DNA from: Bernardetiaceae bacterium
Lineage (GTDB): Bacteria > Bacteroidota > Bacteroidia > Cytophagales > Thermoflexibacteraceae
NCBI GenBank assembly: GCA_025057115.1
Contig: JANWWZ010000001.1
Span: 186,001-250,000 of the forward strand
Length of the DNA: 64,000 nt
Reading direction: 5' to 3'
Part shown: piece by piece, positions 54,790 through 62,644 of the stretch
Layout: each line of letters starts with the position of its first letter
Numbering within the stretch: position 1 is the stretch's first letter
Made by a program: the position numbers and the translations under genes
Notes under the pieces: model-generated
Told to the model about the DNA's origin: nothing
Databases searched by the model: none
What the model saw: only the letters and a program-made list of their open reading frames with translations

Positions 54790-55458
54790 TTAAAAATTGT
54801 TCAGAACGGCTTGATTGCTTAAGGCAAATTTAAGCAGGGCGTTTTTGCCGCTTAGATTGAGTTTTTTGCAAATATTGCTGCGATGATTTTCCACCGTCTT
54901 GACACTAATGAAAAGTATCTCGGCAATTTCCTGACTAGTTTTCATTTGGGAAATCAAACGCAAAATGCGCAATTCAGTAGGGGTAAGCTGTTCGGCTAAG
55001 GCTTGTCGCCGACGTTCGTATTTCTCCTTTTTTCGAATCCGTTTGATGAGGTAATCCGAGAAAATACTGCTAAAATAGTTTTTGCCTTCTGCCACTTGGC
55101 GAATTCCCTCGAGAAGTTCATCAAATACATTTTCCTTTGAAATAAATCCTTCTACTCCTGCATCAATGGCAGCGTTGAAAGTTTGCTCTTGGTGATAAGC
55201 TGTAAAAATGATAATCTTTTGCTCAGGTGATTGCTTTTTGAAGTGTTGGGTAAGGGAAAGACCATCCATGCCAGGCATGTCAATATCTAAAATAATCACA
55301 TCGGGAGCCGTATCTTGAGCAATCCGAATGGCTTCATTTGCATTGCCTGCAATTCCTGTTACTTGCATATCCGGCTCATTTTCAATAAGATGGCTTAATC
55401 CTAAGCGCATCACGGGGTGGTCATCAACAATGAGAATTGTTATGGGCTTCTCAGGCAT
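54790..55458 (-). CDS. NarL/FixJ-family response regulator
   Basis: A 222-residue two-component regulator. The receiver has VDDHPVM at the start, the phospho-acceptor Asp in DVIILDIDMPGMDG and a conserved Lys in GFISKENVF; the C-terminal LuxR-type helix-turn-helix is TPTELRILRLISQMKTSQEI...SVKTVENHRSNICKKL. The ATG at MPEKPITILIVDD was taken over an upstream TTG. No histidine kinase neighbour is present, so it is an orphan regulator. Divergent from gcvT. Confidence 0.93.
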   Translation of the reverse strand: MPEKPITILIVDDHPVMRLGLSHLIENEPDMQVTGIAGNANEAIRIAQDTAPDVIILDIDMPGMDGLSLTQHFKKQSPEQKIIIFTAYHQEQTFNAAIDAGVEGFISKENVFDELLEGIRQVAEGKNYFSSIFSDYLIKRIRKKEKYERRRQALAEQLTPTELRILRLISQMKTSQEIAEILFISVKTVENHRSNICKKLNLSGKNALLKFALSNQAVLNNF

Positions 55459-55523
55459 CAATTCATGAGTCAATCAAGGGATTGCCTTAAAATTAAGATG
55501 ACTTCATCGAATTCCCAAACGAG

Positions 55524-55543
55524 TATAGGGGTTAGCCCCTATA
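55524..55543. promoter_or_regulatory. 20-bp dyad TATAGGGG-TTAG-CCCCTATA
   Basis: A perfect 8-bp-arm inverted repeat with a 4-base centre, between the orphan response regulator and gcvT, 66 bp upstream of the regulator start. Its symmetry suits a dimeric LuxR-type regulator site; autoregulation is an inference. Confidence 0.5.
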
Positions 55544-55586
55544 AAAATGAAGGAAAATCGGCATTTTAGTTTGCTTAATGTTGAAA

Positions 55587-55594
55587 TACCTTTG
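55587..55594 (+). promoter_or_regulatory. gcvT promoter -7 box
   Basis: TACCTTTG matches TAnnTTTG; TTTAG lies at the -33 distance, so the -33 half is weak. Start of transcription would be near 55601, giving a leader of about 160 nt. Confidence 0.45.
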
Positions 55595-55668
55595 TACAAG
55601 TAAAAAAACTCAGGTTCCTCCAACTTTGATAAACTAAAACTAATACAAATACACTTCAGTAAGCTAAA

Positions 55669-55759
55669 CTAACAAACGCGCTCAAAGAGAAAAAGGTAAA
55701 AGACTCAGTTAAGTTCGCGTTTATTAGCTTTACGGCTAACTAAACGCGATTTTTATTTT
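55669..55759 (+). promoter_or_regulatory. candidate attenuator in the gcvT leader
   Basis: CGCGTTTATTAGC (55716-55728) pairs with GCTAA-c-TAAACGCG (55735-55748) over 13 bp with one bulge, followed by ATTTTTATTTT and then the ATG at 55760. CTAACAAACGCG at 55669-55680 nearly repeats the 3' arm (CTAACTAAACGCG) and can pair with the same 5' arm instead (11 bp, one mismatch). These two folds exclude each other, as in an attenuator or riboswitch expression platform. The ligand or trigger is not identified. Confidence 0.55.
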
Positions 55760-56851
55760 ATGACCTTAAAAGAAACCGCACTTTATCAAACTCATCTCAA
55801 GCTGGGAGCTAAAATGGTACCATTTGCTGGTTATTACATGCCTTTGCGCTATAGCTCCGACATAGAAGAACACCTTGCAGTACGCACTGGCGTAGGCATT
55901 TTTGATATCTCGCACATGGGCGAGTTTATTCTCAGCGGACCCCACGCCATAGACTTGATCCAGTATTTGACTACCAATGATGCTTCGCTGCTCTACGAAG
56001 GCAAAGCCCAATATACTTGTATGCCCAACGGCAAAGGTGGTATTGTGGATGATTTGCTGGTGTATCGCTTGGGTAAAGAAAGTTATATGTTGGTGGTCAA
56101 TGCAGCCAACATTGAAAAGGATTGGCAATGGATAGCCACCCACAACAGGTGGGGAGTGCAAATGGAAAATATTTCCGACCAAGTTTCTTTGCTTGCTGTT
56201 CAAGGTCCGCTGGCTGCTGCTACCCTGCAAAGTTTAACCAGCATCGACCTGGCTAGCATGGAATACTACACCTTCAAACGTGCTCGACTGGCAGGGGTGG
56301 AAAACGTTATCATCTCTGCTACGGGTTACACAGGCGCAGGCGGCTTTGAAATTTACGTCCCTAACGCCCATGCTCTACACCTTTGGCAGCACGTTGTAGA
56401 AGCGGGCAAACCTTATGGCATTAAGCCCGCTGGACTGGCTGCCCGCGACACCTTGCGCCTCGAAATGGGCTATTGCCTCTATGGCAATGACATAGATGAA
56501 ACCACTTCACCTATAGAAGCTGGCCTGGGTTGGATTACTAAGTTTAACAAGGACTTCATCGATAAACCGTTGCTAGAAAAGCAAAAGCAAGAAGGCACTA
56601 AGCGAAAACTCATAGGCTTTCAGATGACAGAGCGCGGCATCCCAAGACCTGGTTACATTCTTTATAACCAACATGAAGAACCCATCGGAAAAGTTACTTC
56701 AGGCACCCAGTCCCCTAGTTTGCAAATAGGTATAGGACTGGGATATGTACAAACTCCTTACAGCCCAGTAGGCACCGAGTTATTAGTAGGTATTCGTCAG
56801 CAAAAAGTTCCCGCTCAGGTGGTCAAGTTGCCTTTCTACAAAAAGGGATAA
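55760..56851 (+). CDS. gcvT: glycine cleavage system T protein (aminomethyltransferase)
   Basis: GcvT, which transfers the methylene group from aminomethyl-lipoyl H protein to tetrahydrofolate, releasing ammonia. The 363 residues contain MVPFAGYYMPLRYSSDIEEH, GVGIFDISHMGEF, the folate-site region ATGYTGAGGFEIYVPN and AARDTLRLEMGYCLYG, and a C-terminal OB-like domain. gcvH and gcvP are elsewhere. Probably regulated by the leader described above. Its stop codon lies inside the promoter of the next gene. Confidence 0.97.
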   Translation: MTLKETALYQTHLKLGAKMVPFAGYYMPLRYSSDIEEHLAVRTGVGIFDISHMGEFILSGPHAIDLIQYLTTNDASLLYEGKAQYTCMPNGKGGIVDDLLVYRLGKESYMLVVNAANIEKDWQWIATHNRWGVQMENISDQVSLLAVQGPLAAATLQSLTSIDLASMEYYTFKRARLAGVENVIISATGYTGAGGFEIYVPNAHALHLWQHVVEAGKPYGIKPAGLAARDTLRLEMGYCLYGNDIDETTSPIEAGLGWITKFNKDFIDKPLLEKQKQEGTKRKLIGFQMTERGIPRPGYILYNQHEEPIGKVTSGTQSPSLQIGIGLGYVQTPYSPVGTELLVGIRQQKVPAQVVKLPFYKKG

Positions 56852-56856
56852 CTTTG
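56828..56856 (+). promoter_or_regulatory. leucine dehydrogenase promoter inside the gcvT 3' end
   Basis: TTG (56828-56830), 18-bp spacer and TAACTTTG (56849-56856); the TAA of the box is the gcvT stop codon. The ATG follows 29 nt later. Confidence 0.55.
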
Positions 56857-56884
56857 TAAGCAATTCAAATAAACAACCTAGAAC

Positions 56885-57988
56885 ATGATAAGCGAACCCC
56901 AATCTTTGGTAAGGGTAGAAAGCAATCTCTTTCTACAATTAGACAACCTTGGGCATGAGCAAGTGGTGTTTTGTCATGACCACTATACAGGCTTAAAAGC
57001 CATTATTGCTATTCACAATACAGTACTTGGTCCTGCTATGGGAGGCACGCGCATGTGGGCTTATAGCTCTGAAAGTGAGGCATTGGAAGATGTCTTGCGG
57101 CTTTCTCGTGGCATGACGTTCAAAAATGCCATGGCAGGGCTGCATCTAGGGGGAGGTAAGGCGGTGATTATAGGCGATGCGCGCAAAATCAAAACGGAAG
57201 CCCTTTTGCGCTTGTATGGAAAGTTTATCAAAAATCTCAATGGAAAGTATATCACTGCTGAAGATATGGGCATGACCGAGCGGGACATGGAGTACATTGC
57301 CCAAGAAACTTCTTTTGTTGCTGGCTTGCCTCATTACCGCGGCGGTAGTGGCAGCCCTGCTCCCATGACCGCCTTAGGCACCTATGTCGGTATGAAAGCC
57401 GCTGCAAAAAAAGCCTTTGGAACCGATAGTTTAGAAGGCAAAACCATCGCCGTGCAAGGCGTCGGCTCAGTGGGAGAAATATTAATAGGCTACCTGGCAA
57501 AAGAAAATGCCCGCATTGTTGTTACAGATATTTTTGAAGACCGCATTAAAAAGGTAGCTCAGCAGTACAAAGTAACTGTAGTAAGCCCAGAGGATATTTA
57601 TGACGTACCAGCTGATATTTATTCGCCTTGTGCCAGGGGAGCTACTATTAATGACAGTACTTTGCAGCGTTTAAAGGCTCAAGTAATTGCAGGATGTGCC
57701 AACAATCAATTAGCCGATGAACAACTGCATGGAACGGCTTGCATGAAAATGGGCATCGTATACGTACCTGATTTTGTTATCAATAGTGGTGGCGTAATTA
57801 ATATTGCTACAGAAATCGCAGGCAGTTATAATCAAGCATGGGCTAAGGCTAAAACTGAGGAAATTTATGACCGCGTTTTGCAAGTGTTGCAAAAGGCAGA
57901 AAGCCAGCGGCGCAATGCTCAACTGGTAGCGTTGGAAATGGCTTGGCAGCGCATTCAAGATATTGCTCGGATCAAGGCAACTTATTAA
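56885..57988 (+). CDS. leucine dehydrogenase (Glu/Leu/Phe/Val family)
   Basis: A 367-residue NAD-dependent amino-acid dehydrogenase oxidatively deaminating branched-chain amino acids to 2-oxo acids. The substrate domain has GPAMGGTRMW, FKNAMAGLHLGGGKAVIIG (with the conserved Lys) and AEDMGMT; the Rossmann domain has GKTIAVQGVGSVG and later PDFVINSGGVINIATE. Size and motifs fit leucine dehydrogenase better than Phe or Glu dehydrogenase. Together with the HMG-CoA-lyase-like gene nearby it points to leucine catabolism. Terminated by a strong hairpin. Confidence 0.92.
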   Translation: MISEPQSLVRVESNLFLQLDNLGHEQVVFCHDHYTGLKAIIAIHNTVLGPAMGGTRMWAYSSESEALEDVLRLSRGMTFKNAMAGLHLGGGKAVIIGDARKIKTEALLRLYGKFIKNLNGKYITAEDMGMTERDMEYIAQETSFVAGLPHYRGGSGSPAPMTALGTYVGMKAAAKKAFGTDSLEGKTIAVQGVGSVGEILIGYLAKENARIVVTDIFEDRIKKVAQQYKVTVVSPEDIYDVPADIYSPCARGATINDSTLQRLKAQVIAGCANNQLADEQLHGTACMKMGIVYVPDFVINSGGVINIATEIAGSYNQAWAKAKTEEIYDRVLQVLQKAESQRRNAQLVALEMAWQRIQDIARIKATY

Positions 57989-58015
57989 AAATTTTTTCGT
58001 AACATTACAGCAAAG

Positions 58016-58043
58016 TAGCTTTCTTCACCAGAAAGCTATTTTT
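58016..58043 (+). terminator. intrinsic terminator of leucine dehydrogenase
   Basis: 8-bp stem TAGCTTTC/GAAAGCTA, loop TTCACCA, followed by TTTTT-GTTTT, 28 nt after the stop codon. Confidence 0.88.
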
Positions 58044-58080
58044 GTTTTTACCCCCTGAAAATGTTTAACTTCTACAAGTC

Positions 58081-58740
58081 ATGAAAAGCCATCTTTTTCT
58101 TGCTATCTTGTTGTGGGTATTAGTCTCTTGCCGCAACAATACTGCTAAAGAGTCTTTAAACAGCAGAACTGCAGCTGAATCCACAGAGGAATCTTGGGAC
58201 TCTGAACAAATCCAAGAGGAAGAATTTCCACCGATGCCTTTAAAGGAACTAGTAGCAGCCTTGCAAGACAGTGTAGAGCATACGTGGTACCTTTCCGTTA
58301 AATCGGATGAAAATAAATTAGCCAAAATACTGAAACTTACAGCACAGTTAGAAAAATATCCTGCTCATGACAAAAAAGTTGCTGACTCCATCAAATTAAT
58401 GCATCGATGGCTTTCTGCGCACCCTCTCACGTGGGAAGTGTTAGCGGACACCACAAAAACATTACTCTATGACAATAATTTTGATATTCTCATGCAGCTA
58501 GTGCGTCGGCTGAAAAATACTCCTGGCAGCGAAAGTTGTACGCTTTGCACGGAGCTCTACCAAGAAATCATAGCCGCCTACGACGACGACCTCATTTTGC
58601 GCCGCCGTTATGACAAGGCTGCTCTCATGCTCAACAAACTCATAGACAAAAAACAAGATAGCATCAAACTGCTTCCTCCTCCTCTGAACAAAGTAAGTCG
58701 CAAGCCTTTGTTTATGCCGCAGATAGCAGAATCATTATAA
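58081..58740 (+). CDS. lipoprotein of unknown function
   Basis: A 219-residue protein with a lipoprotein signal (MKSHLFLAILLWVLVSCRNN, lipobox LVSC, Cys17) and an acidic linker (TEESWDSEQIQEEEF). The rest is helical and could be a helical-repeat scaffold; CTLC near residue 158 is the only Cys pair. No family recognised. Its stop overlaps the convergent PAP2 gene by 6 bp. Confidence 0.65.
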   Translation: MKSHLFLAILLWVLVSCRNNTAKESLNSRTAAESTEESWDSEQIQEEEFPPMPLKELVAALQDSVEHTWYLSVKSDENKLAKILKLTAQLEKYPAHDKKVADSIKLMHRWLSAHPLTWEVLADTTKTLLYDNNFDILMQLVRRLKNTPGSESCTLCTELYQEIIAAYDDDLILRRRYDKAALMLNKLIDKKQDSIKLLPPPLNKVSRKPLFMPQIAESL

Positions 58741-59397
58741 GGATAATTTCTTTTGCCAAAAAGGCTGGTTAAACCATCGTTTGGGTTGTTCCATCTGATA
58801 GCCTATGTATAGAGCAGTTAGGGTGCCGATCCAAGCCCCTGCATAGACATCTTCTCCAAAGTGTTGCACTAGGTAAATTCTTGAAAAGGCTACTAAAGAA
58901 GCCAGAGCAAAGCAAATGAAAGACAACCAATTGCTGCGTCCTTGAAGCGCAATGCTCAAAGAAAGGAAAATAGCAAAAGCAGTGGCAGAATGCCCAGAAG
59001 GGAAGCTATAGTTAAAATGAACCGTTACCCCTTCTACGTAATGCAATGGCGTTGATTGTTTAAAGTAAGCAGCGGGGCGCACCTGGTCGGCAAAAAAAGT
59101 GCGCTTGAGTAGCTGTACTGCAAGCCCTGAAATGCCCCAAGAAAGCAGGAGTTGGAGAGTATGCCTGAAACGCACCCAAAGCATTGCCAACGCCAAAACA
59201 ATGGCAAAAAGTCCATCGCCCAAATGAGTAACATGGCGAAAAAAGATATCAGCTCCAGGATTGTGCCATTGATTGATGTAAATTACTTCCTGCCCTTTAG
59301 GTAATAAAATTAAACCAATGCCGCTGATGAGCATCATTAACCCAAAAGGGATCATAAATCCCCTATTGCAGCGGAGCAAGTGAGCAAGTGTATCCAT
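58735..59397 (-). CDS. PAP2-superfamily phosphatase
   Basis: A 220-residue inner-membrane phosphatidic-acid-phosphatase-type enzyme with about five to six helices. The three active-site motifs are KRTFFADQVRP, PSGHSATAF (catalytic His) and SRIYLVQHFGEDV. It probably removes phosphate from undecaprenyl pyrophosphate or a phospholipid; which is not clear. Its ATG overlaps the stop of the upstream HMG-CoA-lyase-like gene by one base (TGATG), so it is translationally coupled. Confidence 0.9.
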   Translation of the reverse strand: MDTLAHLLRCNRGFMIPFGLMMLISGIGLILLPKGQEVIYINQWHNPGADIFFRHVTHLGDGLFAIVLALAMLWVRFRHTLQLLLSWGISGLAVQLLKRTFFADQVRPAAYFKQSTPLHYVEGVTVHFNYSFPSGHSATAFAIFLSLSIALQGRSNWLSFICFALASLVAFSRIYLVQHFGEDVYAGAWIGTLTALYIGYQMEQPKRWFNQPFWQKKLSL

Positions 59398-60266
59398 CAG
59401 ACAGGGTAATTAGGCAACTGAGAGTCAAAAACTTCTACACTCAGTTGAAGAGCCTGAGAAAGGGCTTGGGTATTGATACCAGTGGGAATATTTTCTCGTT
59501 CAAAATACTCGATCATAGCTTCGGTAGCAATATTGCCCGTAAGTTCGTCCTTAGCAATGGGACATCCCCCGAATCCGCGCAGGGCTCCATCAAAGCGGCG
59601 GCACCCTGCTTGCCAGGCAGCAGCGATTTTGCGCATTGCTGTTCGCGGATGGGAGTGAAGGTGGGCTCCAAACTCAATGTGAGGGAACGCTGGTATTAGT
59701 GTTTGAAACGCTCGCCGAATGTTTTCAGGGTTGGATATGCCAATGGTATCTGCAAGAGCAATAGTCTTAATGCCGATGGCATTCATTTTGAAGGTCATTT
59801 CTCCTAAAATATTTTCATCGTAAGGGTCTCCATAGTGGTTGCCAAAGCCCATGGAAAAGTAAATTACTAGTTCTTTGTGGTGTTGTAGGCACATGTTTTG
59901 AATTTCCTTCACTACTTCGATGGCTTGGGCAATGGTCTTGTTAGTATTTCGCAACTGAAAAGTTTCGGACACGGAAAGAGGAAAGCCCAAGTAGCGGATT
60001 TCTGGATAACGCATAGCTATTTTTGCCCCGCTCACACTTGCTACAATGGCTAGCAAATGCGTAGAGGTGGTGGATAAATCAAGCCCTGCTAGCACTTCTG
60101 CCGTATCGCGCATTTGGGGAATCACTTTAGGGGATACGAAGCTACCAAAATCTAAGGTATGAAAACCTACCTTTAAAAGTGCGTTGAGGTAATTGATTTT
60201 AACGGATGTCGGTACAAAATGAGGCAATCCTTGTATGGCATCGCGGGGACATTCTATTAATTTCAT
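59397..60266 (-). CDS. hydroxymethylglutaryl-CoA lyase-like protein
   Basis: A 289-residue TIM-barrel of the DRE-TIM (HMGL-like) family. HMG-CoA lyase cleaves HMG-CoA to acetoacetate and acetyl-CoA, the last step of leucine breakdown. Arg-Asp of the active site is present in [10 protein letters not shown] (canonical PRDGLQ is altered), the metal-binding HxH appears in GAHLHSHP, and the flexible loop Cys is in [12 protein letters not shown]. The altered first loop leaves substrate specificity open (other HMGL-family lyases act on related acyl-CoAs). Leucine dehydrogenase lies 1.4 kb away. Confidence 0.85.
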   Translation of the reverse strand: MKLIECPRDAIQGLPHFVPTSVKINYLNALLKVGFHTLDFGSFVSPKVIPQMRDTAEVLAGLDLSTTSTHLLAIVASVSGAKIAMRYPEIRYLGFPLSVSETFQLRNTNKTIAQAIEVVKEIQNMCLQHHKELVIYFSMGFGNHYGDPYDENILGEMTFKMNAIGIKTIALADTIGISNPENIRRAFQTLIPAFPHIEFGAHLHSHPRTAMRKIAAAWQAGCRRFDGALRGFGGCPIAKDELTGNIATEAMIEYFERENIPTGINTQALSQALQLSVEVFDSQLPNYPV

Positions 60267-60338
60267 TGTAAAATTGTTTGCCTGCCTTGTTTATTGAACG
60301 CGAATTTATTGCTTTGTAAACAAAGTTGGAGTAATCGC

Positions 60339-61103
60339 ATGCTTACCAGACGCATCATTCCATGCTTGGATATCAAAGATGGCAAAACAGTGAAGGGCAT
60401 CAACTTTATTAACCTTGTCGATGCAGGTGACCCCGTAGAACAGGCAGCTTATTATGCCCAAATAGGAGCCGATGAATTAGTTTTCTTAGATATTACGGCT
60501 ACCGTGGAAAAGCGCAAAACCTTGGTAGAACTAGTCAAGAGAATTGCCAAGGAAATTAACATTCCCTTTACAGTAGGAGGAGGTATTAGTTCTGTAAGCG
60601 ATGTAGAAGCCTTATTAAAGGCAGGTGCCGATAAGATTTCAGTCAATTCTTCTGCTGTTCGCAATCCCGAAATTATTACTCAAATGGCTATGGAGTTCGG
60701 CAGCCAATGCGTGGTAGTAGCCATCGACTCTCGCAATGTAAACGGAATGGATGTGGTTCACATAGAAGCAGGACGAAAACCGACACAAAAGAATACTATT
60801 CAATGGGCAAAAGAAGCAGAAGAGCGAGGTGCAGGTGAAATTTTACTCACTTCCATGGACCACGACGGCACTAAAAATGGCTTTGCAGTTCAACTAACAA
60901 GGGCGGTAAGTCAAGCGGTTGGCATTCCCGTCATTGCTTCAGGAGGTGCGGGAACGATGGAGCATTTTGCAGTTATTTTTGCTGATGGCAAAGCCTCGGC
61001 AGCACTGGCAGCTAGCATTTTTCACTTTAGAGAAATAGATATCCTCCAACTGAAGGAGTATCTTCTTCGACGAGGTTTTCAAATTAGGCCAGTTTTATTT
61101 TAA
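60339..61103 (+). CDS. hisF: imidazole glycerol phosphate synthase subunit HisF
   Basis: The cyclase subunit of the HisFH glutamine amidotransferase in histidine (and purine AICAR) metabolism, 254 residues from [15 protein letters not shown]; the longer frame starting at TTG has no support. Asp11 (LDIKDG) and Asp130 (VVVAIDSRN) are the catalytic pair, with the phosphate sites GGGISSV and [10 protein letters not shown]. The hisH, hisA and hisI partners are not in the window. It is divergent from the HMG-CoA-lyase-like gene. Confidence 0.96.
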   Translation: MLTRRIIPCLDIKDGKTVKGINFINLVDAGDPVEQAAYYAQIGADELVFLDITATVEKRKTLVELVKRIAKEINIPFTVGGGISSVSDVEALLKAGADKISVNSSAVRNPEIITQMAMEFGSQCVVVAIDSRNVNGMDVVHIEAGRKPTQKNTIQWAKEAEERGAGEILLTSMDHDGTKNGFAVQLTRAVSQAVGIPVIASGGAGTMEHFAVIFADGKASAALAASIFHFREIDILQLKEYLLRRGFQIRPVLF

Positions 61104-61133
61104 ATTAAATTCGCAAAAGTCGCGTAAAAAGCG

Positions 61134-61141
61134 TACCTTTG
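61134..61141 (+). promoter_or_regulatory. promoter -7 box of the TPR gene
   Basis: TACCTTTG, with TTC (61110-61112) at a 21-bp spacing as a weak -33. It is 80 bp before the TPR-protein ATG. Confidence 0.4.
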
Positions 61142-61220
61142 GCATGATTATGTTGCTTGTTAGGTGAGAACATACCGAAGTTGCTAAAGGCTAAAAATAA
61201 AATATTACGCGAGTTGTCTT

Positions 61221-62576
61221 ATGAAAGCGCAAGTATACATCAGTTTTGTGTTTCTTCTCATCACCTCTTTTGCAGTACGGGCGCAAGATGGCGGTCTTGA
61301 ATTTTTGCTGCGAGCCGAGGAGCTCAGAAAAAACAACAGGTACAGGGAAGCCATAGACGAGTACAACAAAGCTATCCAATCTGATCCCACTAATCCAGAA
61401 TACGTATTTCGGAAAGGAAAAGCCTATGTGGTGCTTAAAGATATAGACAATGCCATAGAATGCTTTGAAAAAACCATCAATCTGCGAAAAGACTATTTAG
61501 GTGCGTATGTTCGACTGGCACGCCTTTACGTAGTAAAAAACAGAATCAATGACGCTATTGCTGCTTTTGACAACGCGTTTAAGTACGACAGCAATCCTAA
61601 AGAAAAGGTAGAGTACAAAATTAACATCGTGAAATTGCTCATGCGTGCCAACCGCTTTATGGAAGCGGCTCCTCACATTGCTGATGGCTTAGCGCTAGAT
61701 CCCAATAACTTGCAATTGCTCTTTTTCAATGCTCATCTAAACAACAAAACAGGAAAGCATGACTTGGCAGTAAAAGACATGCTCAAAGCTACTTCTTTTA
61801 TTACAAGCCAAGATCCGCGCGATTTTGCTCGCTATTATTACGAATTAGGGTTGGCTTACTACAAACTTGGAAAATACCCAGAGTCGCAGCAAGCTCTTGC
61901 AAAGGCAAACTATGGACCTTACAAGGCTAAAGTTTTTGAAATGACCCATTTGTATTTCCAGCAATTATCTACTGCCTATTTCAAGGTGTATGAGCTGGAA
62001 GAGAGCAAAAAAATGGCAGAGCAGGCAACTAAAATTAAGCCTGATTTTGCACCTGCCCATGAAATGTTGGTCAATATTTCTAAAATGACAGTCAACCAAA
62101 GCACTGTTATCAAACAACAAAAGATAGCTGCTGAAGCTCAAAAAGATCCAGGTGAAAAAGCACAATCTTTTTTCAAAGTGGCTCAGATGGAACTCAATTC
62201 GGGGCTGTATAACGATGCTGTCGCTTCTGCCGATGCGTGTCTGGCTATTCAGCCTCTTAACTACAATGCTGCTTTTATTAAAGCAGTGGCATTGCACAAA
62301 CTCAACAAGCTCAACGAATCGATGAATGTCATCAACGAGATACTAAAAAATTCTGGCTTGGACCAAGATACTAGAGCCCAGACATACTTTTTACAAGGCC
62401 TTGTTTTTAACAAAATGAAAAACATCAAAGCAGCTAACGAAGCCTTCAAAAAAGCCGAGCAGCACCCTATATTCAAATACGCTGCCGTTTATGAGCTGCG
62501 CAGGAATGACGACGAAACCGTAAGAGAAAAAGAAGACGAGGGCGATACGAATATTTCTACTCCAGAAGACCAATAA
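61221..62576 (+). CDS. secreted TPR protein
   Basis: A 451-residue exported protein (signal peptide MKAQVYISFVFLLITSFAVRAQ) made of about ten TPR-like helical hairpins (YREAIDEYNKAIQSDPTNPE, NAIECFEKTINLRKDYLGAY and others) with an acidic C-terminal tail (REKEDEGDT). Probably periplasmic or surface-attached and involved in protein assembly; the partner is unknown. Followed by a strong terminator. Confidence 0.85.
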   Translation: MKAQVYISFVFLLITSFAVRAQDGGLEFLLRAEELRKNNRYREAIDEYNKAIQSDPTNPEYVFRKGKAYVVLKDIDNAIECFEKTINLRKDYLGAYVRLARLYVVKNRINDAIAAFDNAFKYDSNPKEKVEYKINIVKLLMRANRFMEAAPHIADGLALDPNNLQLLFFNAHLNNKTGKHDLAVKDMLKATSFITSQDPRDFARYYYELGLAYYKLGKYPESQQALAKANYGPYKAKVFEMTHLYFQQLSTAYFKVYELEESKKMAEQATKIKPDFAPAHEMLVNISKMTVNQSTVIKQQKIAAEAQKDPGEKAQSFFKVAQMELNSGLYNDAVASADACLAIQPLNYNAAFIKAVALHKLNKLNESMNVINEILKNSGLDQDTRAQTYFLQGLVFNKMKNIKAANEAFKKAEQHPIFKYAAVYELRRNDDETVREKEDEGDTNISTPEDQ

Positions 62577-62602
62577 TTATTTTCTACTTTTTAAGCTCCC
62601 TG

Positions 62603-62644
62603 GAGCGCATAGCCGCAGAAAGTTATGCGCTCTATTTTTTTATC
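62603..62644 (+). terminator. intrinsic terminator of the TPR gene
   Basis: 9-bp GC-containing stem GAGCGCATA (62603-62611) with TATGCGCTC (62624-62632), loop of 12 nt, then TATTTTTTTAT. The right arm touches the stop codon of the convergent gene. Confidence 0.9.

Larger units (their letters stand above)
55474..55759. other. divergent regulatory region of the response regulator and gcvT
   Basis: 286 bp without a gene but full of signals: a 20-bp perfect dyad at 55524-55543, a TACCTTTG box at 55587-55594 and a 5' leader ending in a terminator-like hairpin at 55716-55759. Confidence 0.7.
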
